Assembly (NCBI RefSeq): GCF_963855985.1
Contig: NC_087097.1
Coordinates: 9,643,001 to 9,707,000, forward strand
Direction: 5' to 3'
Source: Ostrinia nubilalis
Taxonomy: Eukaryota > Arthropoda > Insecta > Lepidoptera > Crambidae
DNA length: 64,000 nt
The translations under genes and the position numbers were made by a program. Positions 1 through 10,300 of the stretch are shown piece by piece. Position 1 is the first letter of the stretch. Each line of letters begins with the position of its first letter. The notes below the pieces were generated by a model. It saw only the letters and a program-made list of their open reading frames with translations, was not told the origin of the DNA and did not search any database.

Positions 1-2
1 AG

Positions 3-1550
3 AAACCTTTAAATGAAACACCACCACGGTTACAAAGAATGCTATTGAAGTTGCAAGCTTATAGTTTGCATGTGACATACAAACCAGGTAAGGAAATGCA
101 TATAGCGGATGCGTTATCTCGAGCGGCAAGCGGGACCGAGTTAAACGATAGGGATGAGGAGCTAACCGATGACATCACGGTGCACGTTAATGCATTATTT
201 TCAAACTTAGATGCCAGTAGTGAAAAGTTAGAATTAATTAAAAGAGAAACTCAGAAAGATGAGTCGCTAAGTTCAGTGATGAATTATTACTATGAAGGAT
301 GGCCAGATAATAAACAACGGGTCAATATTGCAGCGCGGCAGTATTGGGGAGTAAGGCACGAACTACACATTATAAATGGTATTTTATTTCGCCAGAACCA
401 ATTAGTCATACCATGTAGTATGCGCAAGGAAATGCTCCGCCGGATACATGAGGGGCACCTAGGAATAGAAAAGTGCAAGAGGCGCGCGCGCGATGTCATG
501 TGGTGGCCGGGCATGGGCGCAGAGATCGAGGAGTGCGTGCAGCGCTGCGAGGTGTGCCAGCGCCACCGCGCGACACCGCCGCGCGAGCCTCTCGCGCCGC
601 ACCCCATACCGCGCCTGCCGTGGGAAGTGCTCGCTGCGGACATATTTGAATTTAAAAGCAAACACTATTTATTAGTAGTCGATTATTATTCGAAATTTGT
701 TGAAGTGATATCGTTAGTGAACATGAAAAGTGACACGGTGATTAACAAAATGAAATGTATCTTTTCTAGATTTGGTATTCCTCGGAAACTTGTTACAGAT
801 AATGGCACGCAGTTTACGTCGTTTGAATTTCGTGAATTTACAAAGAAATGGGAATTTGAACATGTCACTAGTTCGCCTCTGTATCCTCGTTCTAACGGGC
901 TAGCAGAGAGAAATGTTCAAACCGTAAAGCGTTTACTTAAAAAAGCTACAGAAGATAAAACTGAATGGACTTTAGCTTTGCTCAATTTTCGAAATACTCC
1001 AGTTACGGGTGAAAAATATTCACCCGCACAGTTGTTAATGGGTAGGTCACTCAATACTAGATTGCCAGTCTCACCTAAAAACTTAATTCCAGAAAAAATT
1101 GACTCAAAAACATTAAGAAAGGACAGACAGATAAGAATAATTAACATGAAAAAGCATTATGATAAGGGCACAAAAGTAGCTAGGGATTTATCTAAAAATG
1201 ACACAGTGTATATGAGGGAGGAAAATGTGTGGAAAAAAGGAAGCATTATAGGGAAGGCTGCTAATAGGTCATATTGGGTGAAAGTGGACAACGGTGGTAC
1301 ATACCGTAGAAATAGTTCATATATAAGAAAAGCAGTTCATAAAGACACACCAGGTCGCTATGACTACCTAGGTAGCATGCCCACAGACAATCTGCATCAC
1401 CAGACTAGTGATGTGGCTCCTGCGATAACGGGGACTGCGCAGACTTCCACAACGGAAGAGAGTGGATTGGTGGAAGCTGCTCAGCCGCCTTATCGTAGAA
1501 CTAGGACTGGTAGAATTGTTCATCCACCTCAAAGATATGGGTTTGAATAG
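3..1550 (+). CDS. Ty3/gypsy retrotransposon pol, 3' part (RNase H end plus integrase)
   Basis: The reading frame is already open at the left edge, so the 5' part lies outside the window. The first residues are the end of a retroelement RNase H/connection region (LHVTYKPGKEMHIADALSRA). Counting from the first ATG at 39, an integrase HHCC zinc finger follows (HEGH near residue 136, CEVC near 171). The integrase core has D201, D254 in VTDNGTQF and E290 in GLAERNVQ, which gives the family DD(35)E spacing. The C-terminal tail has a basic region and ends YRRTRTGRIVHPPQRYGFE. There is no internal stop or frameshift, so this piece may be recent. Integrase joins retrotransposon cDNA to the chromosome. 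A patch at about 478-632 is far more GC-rich than the rest of the ORF. No env-like ORF follows. Confidence 0.93.
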   Translation, partial: KPLNETPPRLQRMLLKLQAYSLHVTYKPGKEMHIADALSRAASGTELNDRDEELTDDITVHVNALFSNLDASSEKLELIKRETQKDESLSSVMNYYYEGWPDNKQRVNIAARQYWGVRHELHIINGILFRQNQLVIPCSMRKEMLRRIHEGHLGIEKCKRRARDVMWWPGMGAEIEECVQRCEVCQRHRATPPREPLAPHPIPRLPWEVLAADIFEFKSKHYLLVVDYYSKFVEVISLVNMKSDTVINKMKCIFSRFGIPRKLVTDNGTQFTSFEFREFTKKWEFEHVTSSPLYPRSNGLAERNVQTVKRLLKKATEDKTEWTLALLNFRNTPVTGEKYSPAQLLMGRSLNTRLPVSPKNLIPEKIDSKTLRKDRQIRIINMKKHYDKGTKVARDLSKNDTVYMREENVWKKGSIIGKAANRSYWVKVDNGGTYRRNSSYIRKAVHKDTPGRYDYLGSMPTDNLHHQTSDVAPAITGTAQTSTTEESGLVEAAQPPYRRTRTGRIVHPPQRYGFE

Positions 1551-1591
1551 AAATATTTAAACAAATAAAATATTCTCAAATGTAACAAACC

Positions 1592-1762
1592 GTAGTATTA
1601 AAAACGTTTATTGTTAATTATTACTTCTCTAAGTAAGATGTGTCTTATACTTTTAAGTATTAAATAAGTTAACTTCTCAAAGCAAACAGTATTATTAAAA
1701 ATGTTTATTATTAAGTATTACTTCTCTACGTAAGATGTGTCTTATAGGTACTTTTAAGTATT
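1592..1762 (+). repeat. Tandem duplication of about 95 bp, probably in the gypsy 3' LTR
   Basis: Two similar units follow the pol stop. Each contains TATTAAAAA(C/T)GTTTATT, TTACTTCTCTA(A/C)GTAAG and ATGTGTCTTATA, then CTTTTAAGTATTA. The motif that follows unit 1 (AATAAGTTA..TTCTCAAA) reappears at 6433, beyond the inserted transposon, so the second unit is split by that insertion. The position after pol and a possible LTR start TGTAACAAACC at 1580 suggest a 3' LTR, continuing at 6433 to roughly 6590. The LTR ends were not established because the 5' LTR is outside the window. Confidence 0.5.
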
Positions 1763-2329
1763 ATAGCCTGACCAGGAACATAAAAACCCTGGCATAGAGG
1801 CGCGTCAATCGCATTTGATAGTGCAACACTGAGTACAGTCGTACCTGTGTTAAATTAATAGGCTAACTTTATGTATCAGGATTAGAGGTGGGCGCCGATA
1901 TAAAATTGGCCGGCGGCGGCGCGCCGACTTTTTGACCTCGGCGGCGGCGGCGTCGGCGGCGTGACCTTGTTTGACCTTTGTTCATTAGGTTTTTTTTTAA
2001 ATCTGCTTTTTTTGTATCTGTCGTCAAGACTAATCAGGTGATTTGCAGTTGGTTGGGGTTTGAGCCACTAGAGTGGTTTACCCTAGTAAATTAGCTCTCT
2101 TGATCATAGATACTTTGATATTTGGATAGCGGGTTTGGCTGAGATCAGGTTCTCATGTATTTCCTAAAGGCGAGCGTACCAATGTGCCGATAAAAGTACC
2201 CTTAACATGTATTTTTAAGCTCTTTGGAGGCACATAGTTAATGTTGGATTAGCTGACTGTCGGTGGAATATTATATTCAGTTCTGTTTTATTTATATTTA
2301 TGGTCTTTCCATGTCATCCTACGGTCCAG

Positions 2330-2770
2330 GATTTTAATGCAAGTTGATTGCAGCAATTTGTCGAGGTCTAGATTGGCTGGAGGATAAGTTTCACGTCTTA
2401 AATGATAATATGGTGAGACTTCAGGGCTTAATTACATGCGCCACTTGGTCAGCCAAGCAGCTGACTTTGGAGTCTAGTCACTTTAAGATTACAGTTACAT
2501 TTGAGGAATGCCGCAGCTTTCTGGTGTCTGGGCTACTTTACTAGTAGATGTTATAGAGTATCGGACCAAGTACAGAGTCCTGGGGTACTCCAGCTCTGCA
2601 GCTAAAAAGAGAAGATTTTGTCACCGAGTTTGATTTAAAACTGTCTGTCACTGAGATAAGAATCCATCAGCAGGTAGTAGAAGTGTGCTAGAAGGTACTT
2701 TTTAATTTCATAGAGTATTCCTTTATGATAAACCCAGCTGAAGCCGCAGCGAAAGCAGACGTACAGGATT
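2330..2770 (-). pseudogene. Degraded Jockey-type LINE reverse transcriptase fragment
   Basis: Read on the minus strand, about 2,600-2,540 encodes AGVPQDSVLGPILYNIY, the RT block normally read as GVPQGSVLGPLLYNIY in Jockey-clade LINEs. Upstream of it, SYLSDRQF matches the SYL.(D/N)R.F block just before it. Stops and small frame changes occur throughout, so this is an old remnant. It lies inside the hAT element. The 2.0-2.3 kb stretch between the hAT end and this fragment shows nothing I recognise. Confidence 0.55.
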
Positions 2771-2935
2771 ATTTATTTTCCAAACATTGTAATAATTATG
2801 TTGGTATGGTTTCTGCCAAAATTTATGGTCCGGTATACTATAATAATAATACATGGGTCATACTTAGGCAAGGGAATAAACGAGCAAGAATGGTCCTTTT
2901 CCATAATTTTAACAATATAAATGTCAGATTTTGAA

Positions 2936-3116
2936 GCCACGATAGCCGAACGGTGAAGGGGTCGGACTGGCCGACTCGTGATCCGGGGAACGCGGGTTCG
3001 GTCCCCGCCGCCGCTCGACTATTGTGGTGAGCTCACTCGTGACACAAGCATATTTAGCTTAGTACGAGGGGCTAACGGGAGTATTAGTAATTTGTGTAAT
3101 AACAAATTACTAATAA

Positions 3117-3157
<41 letters not shown>
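2936..3157 (+). mobile_element. tRNA-derived SINE with a poly(A) tail
   Basis: The 5' part resembles a tRNA gene (AGCCGAACGGTGAAGG, then a B-box-like GGTTCGGTCCCCG near 2997). A body with GACTATTGTGGTGAGCTC and ACGAGGGG follows, then TTAGTAATTTGTG, and it ends in about 35 A residues at 3124-3157. The same body motifs occur in the SINEs near 34.0 kb, which supports a repeat family rather than a working tRNA. The target duplication is unclear. Confidence 0.75.
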
Positions 3158-3159
<2 letters not shown>

Positions 3160-3239
3160 TTAATTGAGCGATAAGAGAATTTGTTAGGCGACTTGCCAGC
3201 CTTATGGATCATTTCCAAAGTTAAGAGGCGAGGTGACTT

Positions 3240-3635
3240 GCGAGGTTCTTCTCACTCAGTGTGGTCATTGTCAAGACCATGGACTTTATGGTGATCAGAT
3301 CAAATGCAAGTGCTTTACGAGGGTCTATTTTGGCTATTTCTTTAGCTTAGCCATCTTTCTTAGCGTTAGTTCTTTCGTTTCAGCCGAAAGACGTCCTGCG
3401 CCGCTCGCATCCAGGCACTTCCTGCGACCTTCCCCAAATCGTCGGGTCCACCTAGTGGGAAGCCTGCCCACGCTACGTCTTCCGGCTCGTGGTTGCCACT
3501 CAAAAACTTTACTGCTCCAGCGGCCATCAGCTCTACGAGATATGAGCCCCACCCACTGCCACTTGATTTTAGCGATTCTGTGGGCTATGTCAGTCACTTT
3601 GTCCTCCTGCGTCTTTCGTCCGCAATTATTAGCGT
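3240..3635 (-). pseudogene. RTE-type LINE, C-terminal fragment
   Basis: The minus strand reads VTDIAHRIAKIKWQW, then DGRWSSKVFEWQ, RAGRRSVGRLPTRW and onward. These are the C-terminal blocks of the endonuclease/reverse transcriptase protein of a LINE family that is common in Lepidoptera. The same blocks appear at 56.2 kb and 60.9-61.1 kb in this window. The WTDD block is damaged here (WTRR) and the fragment ends soon after. Its upstream side is broken by the retroposon at 3648-4084. Confidence 0.75.
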
Positions 3636-3647
3636 AGTAGGAATCAA

Positions 3648-4084
3648 TCTTCTACTTTGAACTTGAGGAGGGTAAGCGGAAATATGGCGGTCAACTCCTC
3701 AGATAGTCAAGTACAAAGATATTCAGAAGCAGCATACGAAAAGATGCAAAATGAGCCCTCTCAAATCACAATGGGAAGGTTTGGCAGCACAGCACCTAAA
3801 ATGGCGGGAGATTGTGTTGTGTAGAGGCGAGTCCGCGAATTCAACGAGCAGCGCACAACTGAACTCAACGCAAAACGCGATGATGTAAATGCCGTCCATC
3901 TGCCGCCATTTACTATAATTATGTTGGCGGCGGGTAATTACTCTCAATGTGCAAGGAGTTTAGGTACCGCGAAGATCGGCTATGTAAGACATCTTCGGGC
4001 GCACCAGCGCCGCTAAGACAGCTAAGTCGAAGTGGTCACCAATAGTCACCATGACCGAAATCGGTCGGATGAATCATCATCATC
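3648..4084 (+). mobile_element. Retroposon of 437 bp with a 12-bp target duplication and ATC-repeat tail
   Basis: The direct repeat AGTAGGAATCAA occurs at 3636-3647 and again at 4085-4096, bracketing 437 bp that end in GAATCATCATCATC. A longish variable target duplication plus a microsatellite tail on one end is the mark of target-primed retroposition. The body contains CCACCATGACCGAAATCGG-like sequence near the 3' end but no ORF. It may be a SINE or the 3' end of a LINE; I do not recognise the family. Confidence 0.75.
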
Positions 4085-4649
4085 AGTAGGAATCAAAGGC
4101 AGGCATAGCTGCAAGTCTCGGATCAAGTCCAATGCTTGAACTTATTTTTTTGATTGAATTGTAGATTTTTTGGATTATCCGTGTCAATGGGTTTAAATAA
4201 ACCGGCTTGTCATGTCAAAGGTCTGAGATTTTTCTTGTCAGTTCGCACTCATGTAGTCCGGTAACCGGACCTAATAAGCGGAGAACACTTTGAGGGAGGT
4301 ATTTTGTTGCCTTCCAGAGGTTGTGGTTCCCATTTGCATTCCGAGACATATTTGCCAATCTCTGTGTGAGTGATTCGCTTAAAGAATAGTCCAATAGTGT
4401 GGGTTATCTGCCAGACGAAGGCAGGGATTTTTTTCTTGACAGCAAGAGGGACCGGCGCCTCTCGCGATCAATTAGGTATTTACTAGACCAAGCAGTAACT
4501 TGAATAATATACTTGATTAACTGTTAATATTATTATAGTTAGTATTAAGTTACTCAATCAATTTATTAGTATATCAACGGCATTAAGTTCGCCTTGTGTA
4601 CCAATTTATATGGCATTAAAGAATAAATATTATAGTTAGTTCTTCTGTT

Positions 4650-5529
4650 ATATGGTTTACTGATGGATCAAAAATGGGCCCTAACGTAGGCTTTGGCGTG
4701 TATGGAGAGCAGCCGAAGCTTAGGCTATTTCAAATCCTGGGTAAATTTGCCTCTATCTTTTAGGCAGAAGTCTACGCCATTATTGAATGTGCGGAAGCTA
4801 ACCTGCGAAAAAATTATGCCAACCACATAATTTACATTAACTCAGACAGTCATCAGGCCGCGCTGATGGCCTTAAACTTCAACTTAATCACCTCAAAGTT
4901 GGTAGAAAACTGCATGAGTCGACTGAATACCCTAGGAAAACGTAACAGAGTAATGCTGAGATGGGTTCCAGGTCACGCGGGAATTGTGAACAGTGAAAAT
5001 GCCAACGAACTGGCCAGAGCGGGAGCGGAGGGAACACAATATGGTCCAGAAACTTTTTGTCCAAAAAGTCTCACTCGAATGACCCTGGAGAACATCTATT
5101 TAAACAAATCCTTTAAGACATGGTCAGACACGCCAGGATTAACTCATTCTAAAGCTCTTATAAAAGCCTATGACCGAACAGGATTAACTCATTCTAAAGC
5201 TCTTATAAAAAGCCTATGACCGAAAATGCTCTAAGCAGATCATAGGACTGAGTAGGATCAAAATGCGCATCTTAGTTCGAGCCTTCACTGGACACTGCAG
5301 CTTAAACAAGCACTTGTCCACTATGGGACTGTCCGAATCAAGAACGTGCAGGATGTGCCAAGAGGCAGATGAAACGCCACTACACATTCTCACTGACTGC
5401 GGACCTTTGATGCGCAAGCGGAGCTTACACCTGGGCAAACACATCCTAAGCCCACAAGATGTAAAAAATATCGCCCCCCAAAAGATACTGCAATTCCTAA
5501 TGAATGCAGGACTCGGAGGCAAACTGTAA
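4650..5529 (+). pseudogene. LINE RNase H and C-terminal zinc-knuckle remnant
   Basis: Translation begins VWFTDGSKMGPNVGFGVYG (first RNase H aspartate). It continues to a position reading F-stop-AEVYAI (second acidic residue, preceded by an in-frame TAG near 4761), then YINSDSHQAAL (third), then VPGHAGIVNSENANELAR. In that last block the usual final aspartate (ADELAR) is replaced by asparagine. The C-terminus has CRMCQEADETPLHILTDC, the CCHC-like block that follows RNase H in several LINE clades. The stop, a duplication near 5.15 kb and the changed residue make it dead. RNase H would remove RNA from the RNA/DNA hybrid. Confidence 0.8.
5133..5223. repeat. Tandem duplication, unit about 45 bp
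   Basis: The segment starting CAGGATTAACTCATTC and ending CCTATGACCGAA occurs twice in a row. The second copy has one extra A in its AAAAA run, which shifts the frame of the LINE remnant that contains it. Confidence 0.85.
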
Positions 5530-6432
5530 GGAAAATAGTGGCGATCACAATAGATCGGTACCGGTCGCAGTGATCCTAGGACTTTATTGAACTAGAATAG
5601 CCGCTCAACTCAATAAAAAATAGTTTTTCTGCGTTTGAAACACAAATTAGTAGGTACAGTATAGGAGAGGAATAAATTGCAAATAGTTTGTACAGTATCA
5701 GTATCGGCGCGCCGACAGCTGGTCGTCGGCGGCGGCGGCGTGAAAAAATTCGCGGCGGCGGCGGCGCGCCGGCGTGGCGCCCACCTCTAATCAGGATTCA
5801 GGATTACGGGCTAATTTGATATTTTCATAAATTAACCAAAAAATATTATTATAGGTAACCTGGTTTAAATAAATTAAATGAAACCATCAATCGAGCTAGT
5901 AGGATTTATTTTATTATTCATCAAATAATCAAATTCAGAACTTGAATATTCAACTGCAATATATGTTTGGTCGTGAACGCTTCAAACTCGGTACCTACTT
6001 CTTTCCCAATTCCATAAAATTCAACACTTAGAAAGTGACAGAAAATTTTAAAATAGGTAGTTGAAACAAACCACAGCTAATTTTCATAGTGGACTGTACT
6101 ATACGATAAACATGACAGTCAATTTGACAACCTTTGTCGGAAACATTATTCAATGAAAATATTGTCCGAACCCTTAGTATTTCTCTTCGACAAATACTTT
6201 AACACATTGTGAACCACTTTTCTTTCACGACTATAAAAAGATTTTAGCAATTTAATTCACAAAATCAATTGCGCACATTTAAAATAAAGTTTGTTTACAC
6301 TTTGACAGCAATAGACTGACATGCAAGGTGACATGTCAATGAAGTTTTCAGTTACTGTTGCCATTAAAAGAAATTAGTACCATTAGTTTTCCGCAACATG
6401 GCGAGGGTTTTTATGTTCCTGGTCAGGCTATA

Positions 6433-7312
6433 AATAAGTTATTTCTCAAAAATTTATTAAAAGAAGAGAGATGTCATAGAGTAGAGTTTAGTAATTGTCT
6501 GTGTCATAGACAATAAACGTCAGTTGCTTTGTCATGGCTGTTTTAATAACATCAATCCCAATTACTCCTAAATACTACACAAAGTAACTAGTTAATTCAA
6601 ATGAATTAGCCCTGAAGTGTTTACTTGCACGATATGAAATAATATAGGGTTGCCGGGTAATTTGACGTAGCTTAGATTCCTGTTTAGAAGTGAAACGTAT
6701 AAAATTTTCCCTTCTCAGATGTGCTCCTCGCTATTTAATCTTCAAAAGAGAGCTCAAAAATACGTGCTATATCTTATGAGATACAAAAGCAAGAACAGCT
6801 TACAAAAGTATGCTTTTGTAAATAATGTACTTCGTGTATACAAATTGTTTTGCAGAGAATAGCATGTTGTGTTGACTTCAATCAATTGCCTAGGTAAAAA
6901 AAGGGCATAACATGCTTACAATATTAAATGAGGAACGAGACAACCAAAACTGAGAGTTTATGTTTATGGCTTTACAAGGCGACACACAACAGGGATCATG
7001 GTAAGAAATAATTTTGCTCTCGCATCTGTAATTAGTGTCAATTATTCAATTCATTGGCGCAAACACCCTGTATAATAACAATGTCAAAAACACAATTGCG
7101 AGTAGGTATTTTACCAAAAACGCATTGAAATGAAAGCAACTGTATGTACTTTACGACATCATTACACGCTACTTTAGCCGTTCGTATAGAAAACATCTGT
7201 TTATACATTATTGTCACGATTTTCCACGATATAATAAGGTACGTCGGTATGCAATGAGAACAATTTGCCATTAATAAAGTCTAGTTAGTGCTGATAATAA
7301 TCTACACTTGAA
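6433..7312. other. Gypsy LTR remainder, then protease upstream region
   Basis: 6433 to about 6590 continues the sequence interrupted at 1762 and contains CAATAAACG, a possible LTR polyadenylation signal. From there to the protease start codon the DNA is AT-rich. No ORF or repeat was recognised. The protease promoter should lie in the last few hundred bases, but no TATA box could be assigned. Confidence 0.4.
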
Positions 7313-10300
7313 ATGTCTGCTAAAATTTACTTCGTGGCTCATTTGCTCAAAGTATTAATTTTCTTTTTGTGCTTAAGAATTTCGCACAGCGGAAGGATTA
7401 GAAGGATTGTAAACGGAATGCCTGTGTTGTGCGGTAGATATCGTATCAGTTTTTATTACTTTTGCATTCTTTTTTTACATTTTTAGACTAGTCGTTCCCG
7501 CGCCTTTATAGCGCAAACTAAAGCGAAGCGAATAAGCGCGGCATGTAACGCTCATGAGACGAATTTATGAAATTTCGAATGAATCATGAATTTAACCAAT
7601 CTGATCCTGCAAATTAACTCTATCATAGAGATTAACGCGTATTGAAAATATCTGAAAGTATGGTGATGTGCGGTGGATGTGACTAAGAAGAAAATACTCG
7701 TATATGTAGAGGTGTTCAATTTACAGACAATTCACAACACATTCAACTTCTGAAAAAATTAGTTTATTTGTATTGGCAGGCGAGCAGCCTCGCGTCGCAT
7801 CCATTCGGAACTCTACCACCGGTCAGCACCTTTGTGGAACTACCCTCGTATCGCCAGAATTCGCCATAACAGCAGCCCATTGTGTTCTGCAGCCAGTCGA
7901 CCAATACGTTCTGCGGTTGAACAATTACTGCGTTGGTGAAAACGAGACCTACCCTGAAGCAGACGTAGTAGACATCATTATCTACGATCAGTATGACAGG
8001 TATGTAGGGCTTCTAGCACTTGTGTATAAAACATATTGGCTAATGCCCCAGCGGCAACAGATTTTTATTAATTTATAGCCTGACCAGGAACATAAAAACC
8101 CTGGCATAGAGGCGCGTCAATTGCATTTGATAGTGCAACACTGAGTACAGTCGTACCTGTGTTAAATTAATAGGCTAACTTTATGTATCGGGATTCAGGA
8201 TTACGGGCTAATTTGATATTTTCATAAATTAACGAAAAAATATTATTATAGGTAACCTGGTTTAAATAAATTAAATGAAACCATCAATCGAGTTAGTATG
8301 ATTTATTTTATTAAACATCAATAATCAAATTCAGAACTTGAATATTCAACTGCAATGTCTGCTCATGAACGCTTCAAACTCGGTACTTCTTTCCCAATTC
8401 CATAAAATTCAACACTTAGAAAGTGACAAAAAACTTTAAAATAGGTATTTGAAACAAACCACAGCTAATTTTCATAGTGGACTGTACTATACGATAAACA
8501 TGTCAGTCAATTTGACAACCTTTGTCGGAAATATTATTCAATGAAAATATTGTCCGAACCCTTAGTATTTCTCTTCGATAAATACTTTAACACATTGTGA
8601 ACCACTTTTCTTTCACGACTATAAAAAGATTTTAGCAATTTAATTCACAAAATCAATTGCGCACATTTAAAATAAAGTTTGTTTACACTTTGACAGCAAT
8701 AGACTGACATGCAAGGTGACATGTCAATGAAGTTTTCAGTTACTGTTGCCATTAAAAGAAATTAGTACCATTAGTTTTCCGCAACAAGGCGAGGGTTTTT
8801 ATGTTCCTGGTCAGGCTATAAAATTAATATACCGTTGTAGAGCCTTACAGCAATGCTATAAAACCAACTATCCTATGATTAGTACTGAACTGAAAAATTA
8901 GGAATCGAACTTCGAACCAAAGAGTCCAAATGTCTAATCACATAACGAACTAGAAATTTAACTCGCATATTTTTCACGTTATGTTAAAATAAATTGTATT
9001 TTAGTGTGGACATTATCGTATGGTTTTATCGGTGTAAGTAACTTATGAAGCCCATATTAGGTAGGTACAACAATAGGAACACCATAGTAAAACCTGATCC
9101 ATTTGGCCGATATTACGTAATCTCTGCCCTAGATACAAATCCAATTCGAACTTAGCAAGACTCGAATCAACGAAGGTTTATCTGCTAATCAGGGCTCCGC
9201 ATCAATGCTAACTTTGTATGGTTTCAGGTACTCGTCGACGCATGATATAGCCATCCTGCAGATACGGCTCGAACTAAACAATGTAACTTGGTTAAACGAG
9301 TCTGTGTTGCCAGCGTCGTCATTTGGTTTATCGAGTGAGAAAGGGTTTTAAAACAATTATGTGTATTTAAGTATTATATTCAGCTTTATCCGTTCATCCC
9401 ATAGTAACTACAAGCTTTGCTTAGAGATCGCGCAGTGTAAGATGTCCAAGGATATTTTTTTTTTATTTAACGAGGGTAAACGGGACTATTCCCACCTCTC
9501 GTTCCCACCACTGCAACTCCTGTGTAGCCAGGATCTACAGCTTGACCGCCACAAAAACCCAACCAATGAAGGTCAAGTTTGTCCCGGGGGAAAGTTAAAC
9601 TGTCATTGGACCCGCAACGAAATTAATCAGTGGGTCTAGACAAAGTGCAAATTATGATCGCAAACCAGTCGAAAAGTGGTCGAAAAGCCCCTTTTTTGTA
9701 TGGAGTTTTGACAGATTCGATTTTCGATTCGATCAAAAAGTGCGTTTTGTCTAGGGGGGCAGAAGAACTCCTGAGTTCGAAATTAAGGTTCGACTTCCCT
9801 CCATTGCAAAGCGGATGACAGGTGACAAACAAAGGTTTAAAACCTTTAAGAAAAAGATTATGCACCACGGACAATAAATTAAATTAAGGGGGCCTATCTT
9901 ATGAGCAATACGATAAAGAAAGAGAAGAAGAAAAAAGAAATAACGAGGGTAAAGTTACTTACCCTGAAAATTTTAGTCTGGGCACGGAACTAACTGGTGC
10001 TGTCTTTCTCTAAGTTCGAATTAAGTTATCAAAGTTATAACTGAAATCAAACACTGGACATGGTTCCATGCCATCAACACTCAATAATGATTTATCTTTA
10101 AAGTAAGGGGCCCCCAGTTTAGATTGAACTGGGCTGGGAGAGAATTCCCTGTGGCATAAAGTTCGCCTTTTGTATTAAAGTTTGTGCATTTAGTTTAAAA
10201 TAAATTACCTAATGAGAAAAAGAATCGAAACATCACCGACACACATTTAGTTTATTTAGTTCACCATTTCAAAGTAGGAAACTACTAGTAAGTAGGCTTA

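Larger units (their letters stand above)
1883..5789. mobile_element. hAT-type element, 3.9 kb, with an 8-bp target duplication
   Basis: The ends are TAGAGGTGGGCGCC at 1883 and its exact complement ending at 5789. An 8-bp direct repeat ATCAGGAT flanks it (1875-1882 and 5790-5797). Copy 2 of the host element has the matching unoccupied site near 8190. An 8-bp duplication and a TAGRGGTG-type terminus are hAT hallmarks. Both ends carry GGC/GCC-rich sequence (about 1908-1965 and 5705-5776), which is striking in this AT-rich region. No hAT transposase is visible. The interior is a graveyard of retroelement fragments listed separately. Confidence 0.85.
1764..6430. mobile_element. TA-target TIR element, copy 1 (non-autonomous; split by a hAT)
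   Basis: The ends are inverted repeats TAGCCTGACCAGGAACATAA at 1764 and its complement ending at 6430. TA lies on each side (1762-1763 and 6431-6432). The neighbouring tandem unit carries the uninterrupted sequence AAGTATTAAATAAG, which acts as an empty site and shows that only TA was duplicated. Without the hAT and its duplicated target the element is about 752 bp. It matches copy 2 at 8076-8818 along its length and has no coding capacity. TA duplication points to a Tc1/mariner-like group, but the family was not identified. Confidence 0.85.

Noticed and set aside
2936..3020. Possible tRNA gene before the poly(A) run
   Set aside because: Shares the SINE body and ends in poly(A); cloverleaf not closed.
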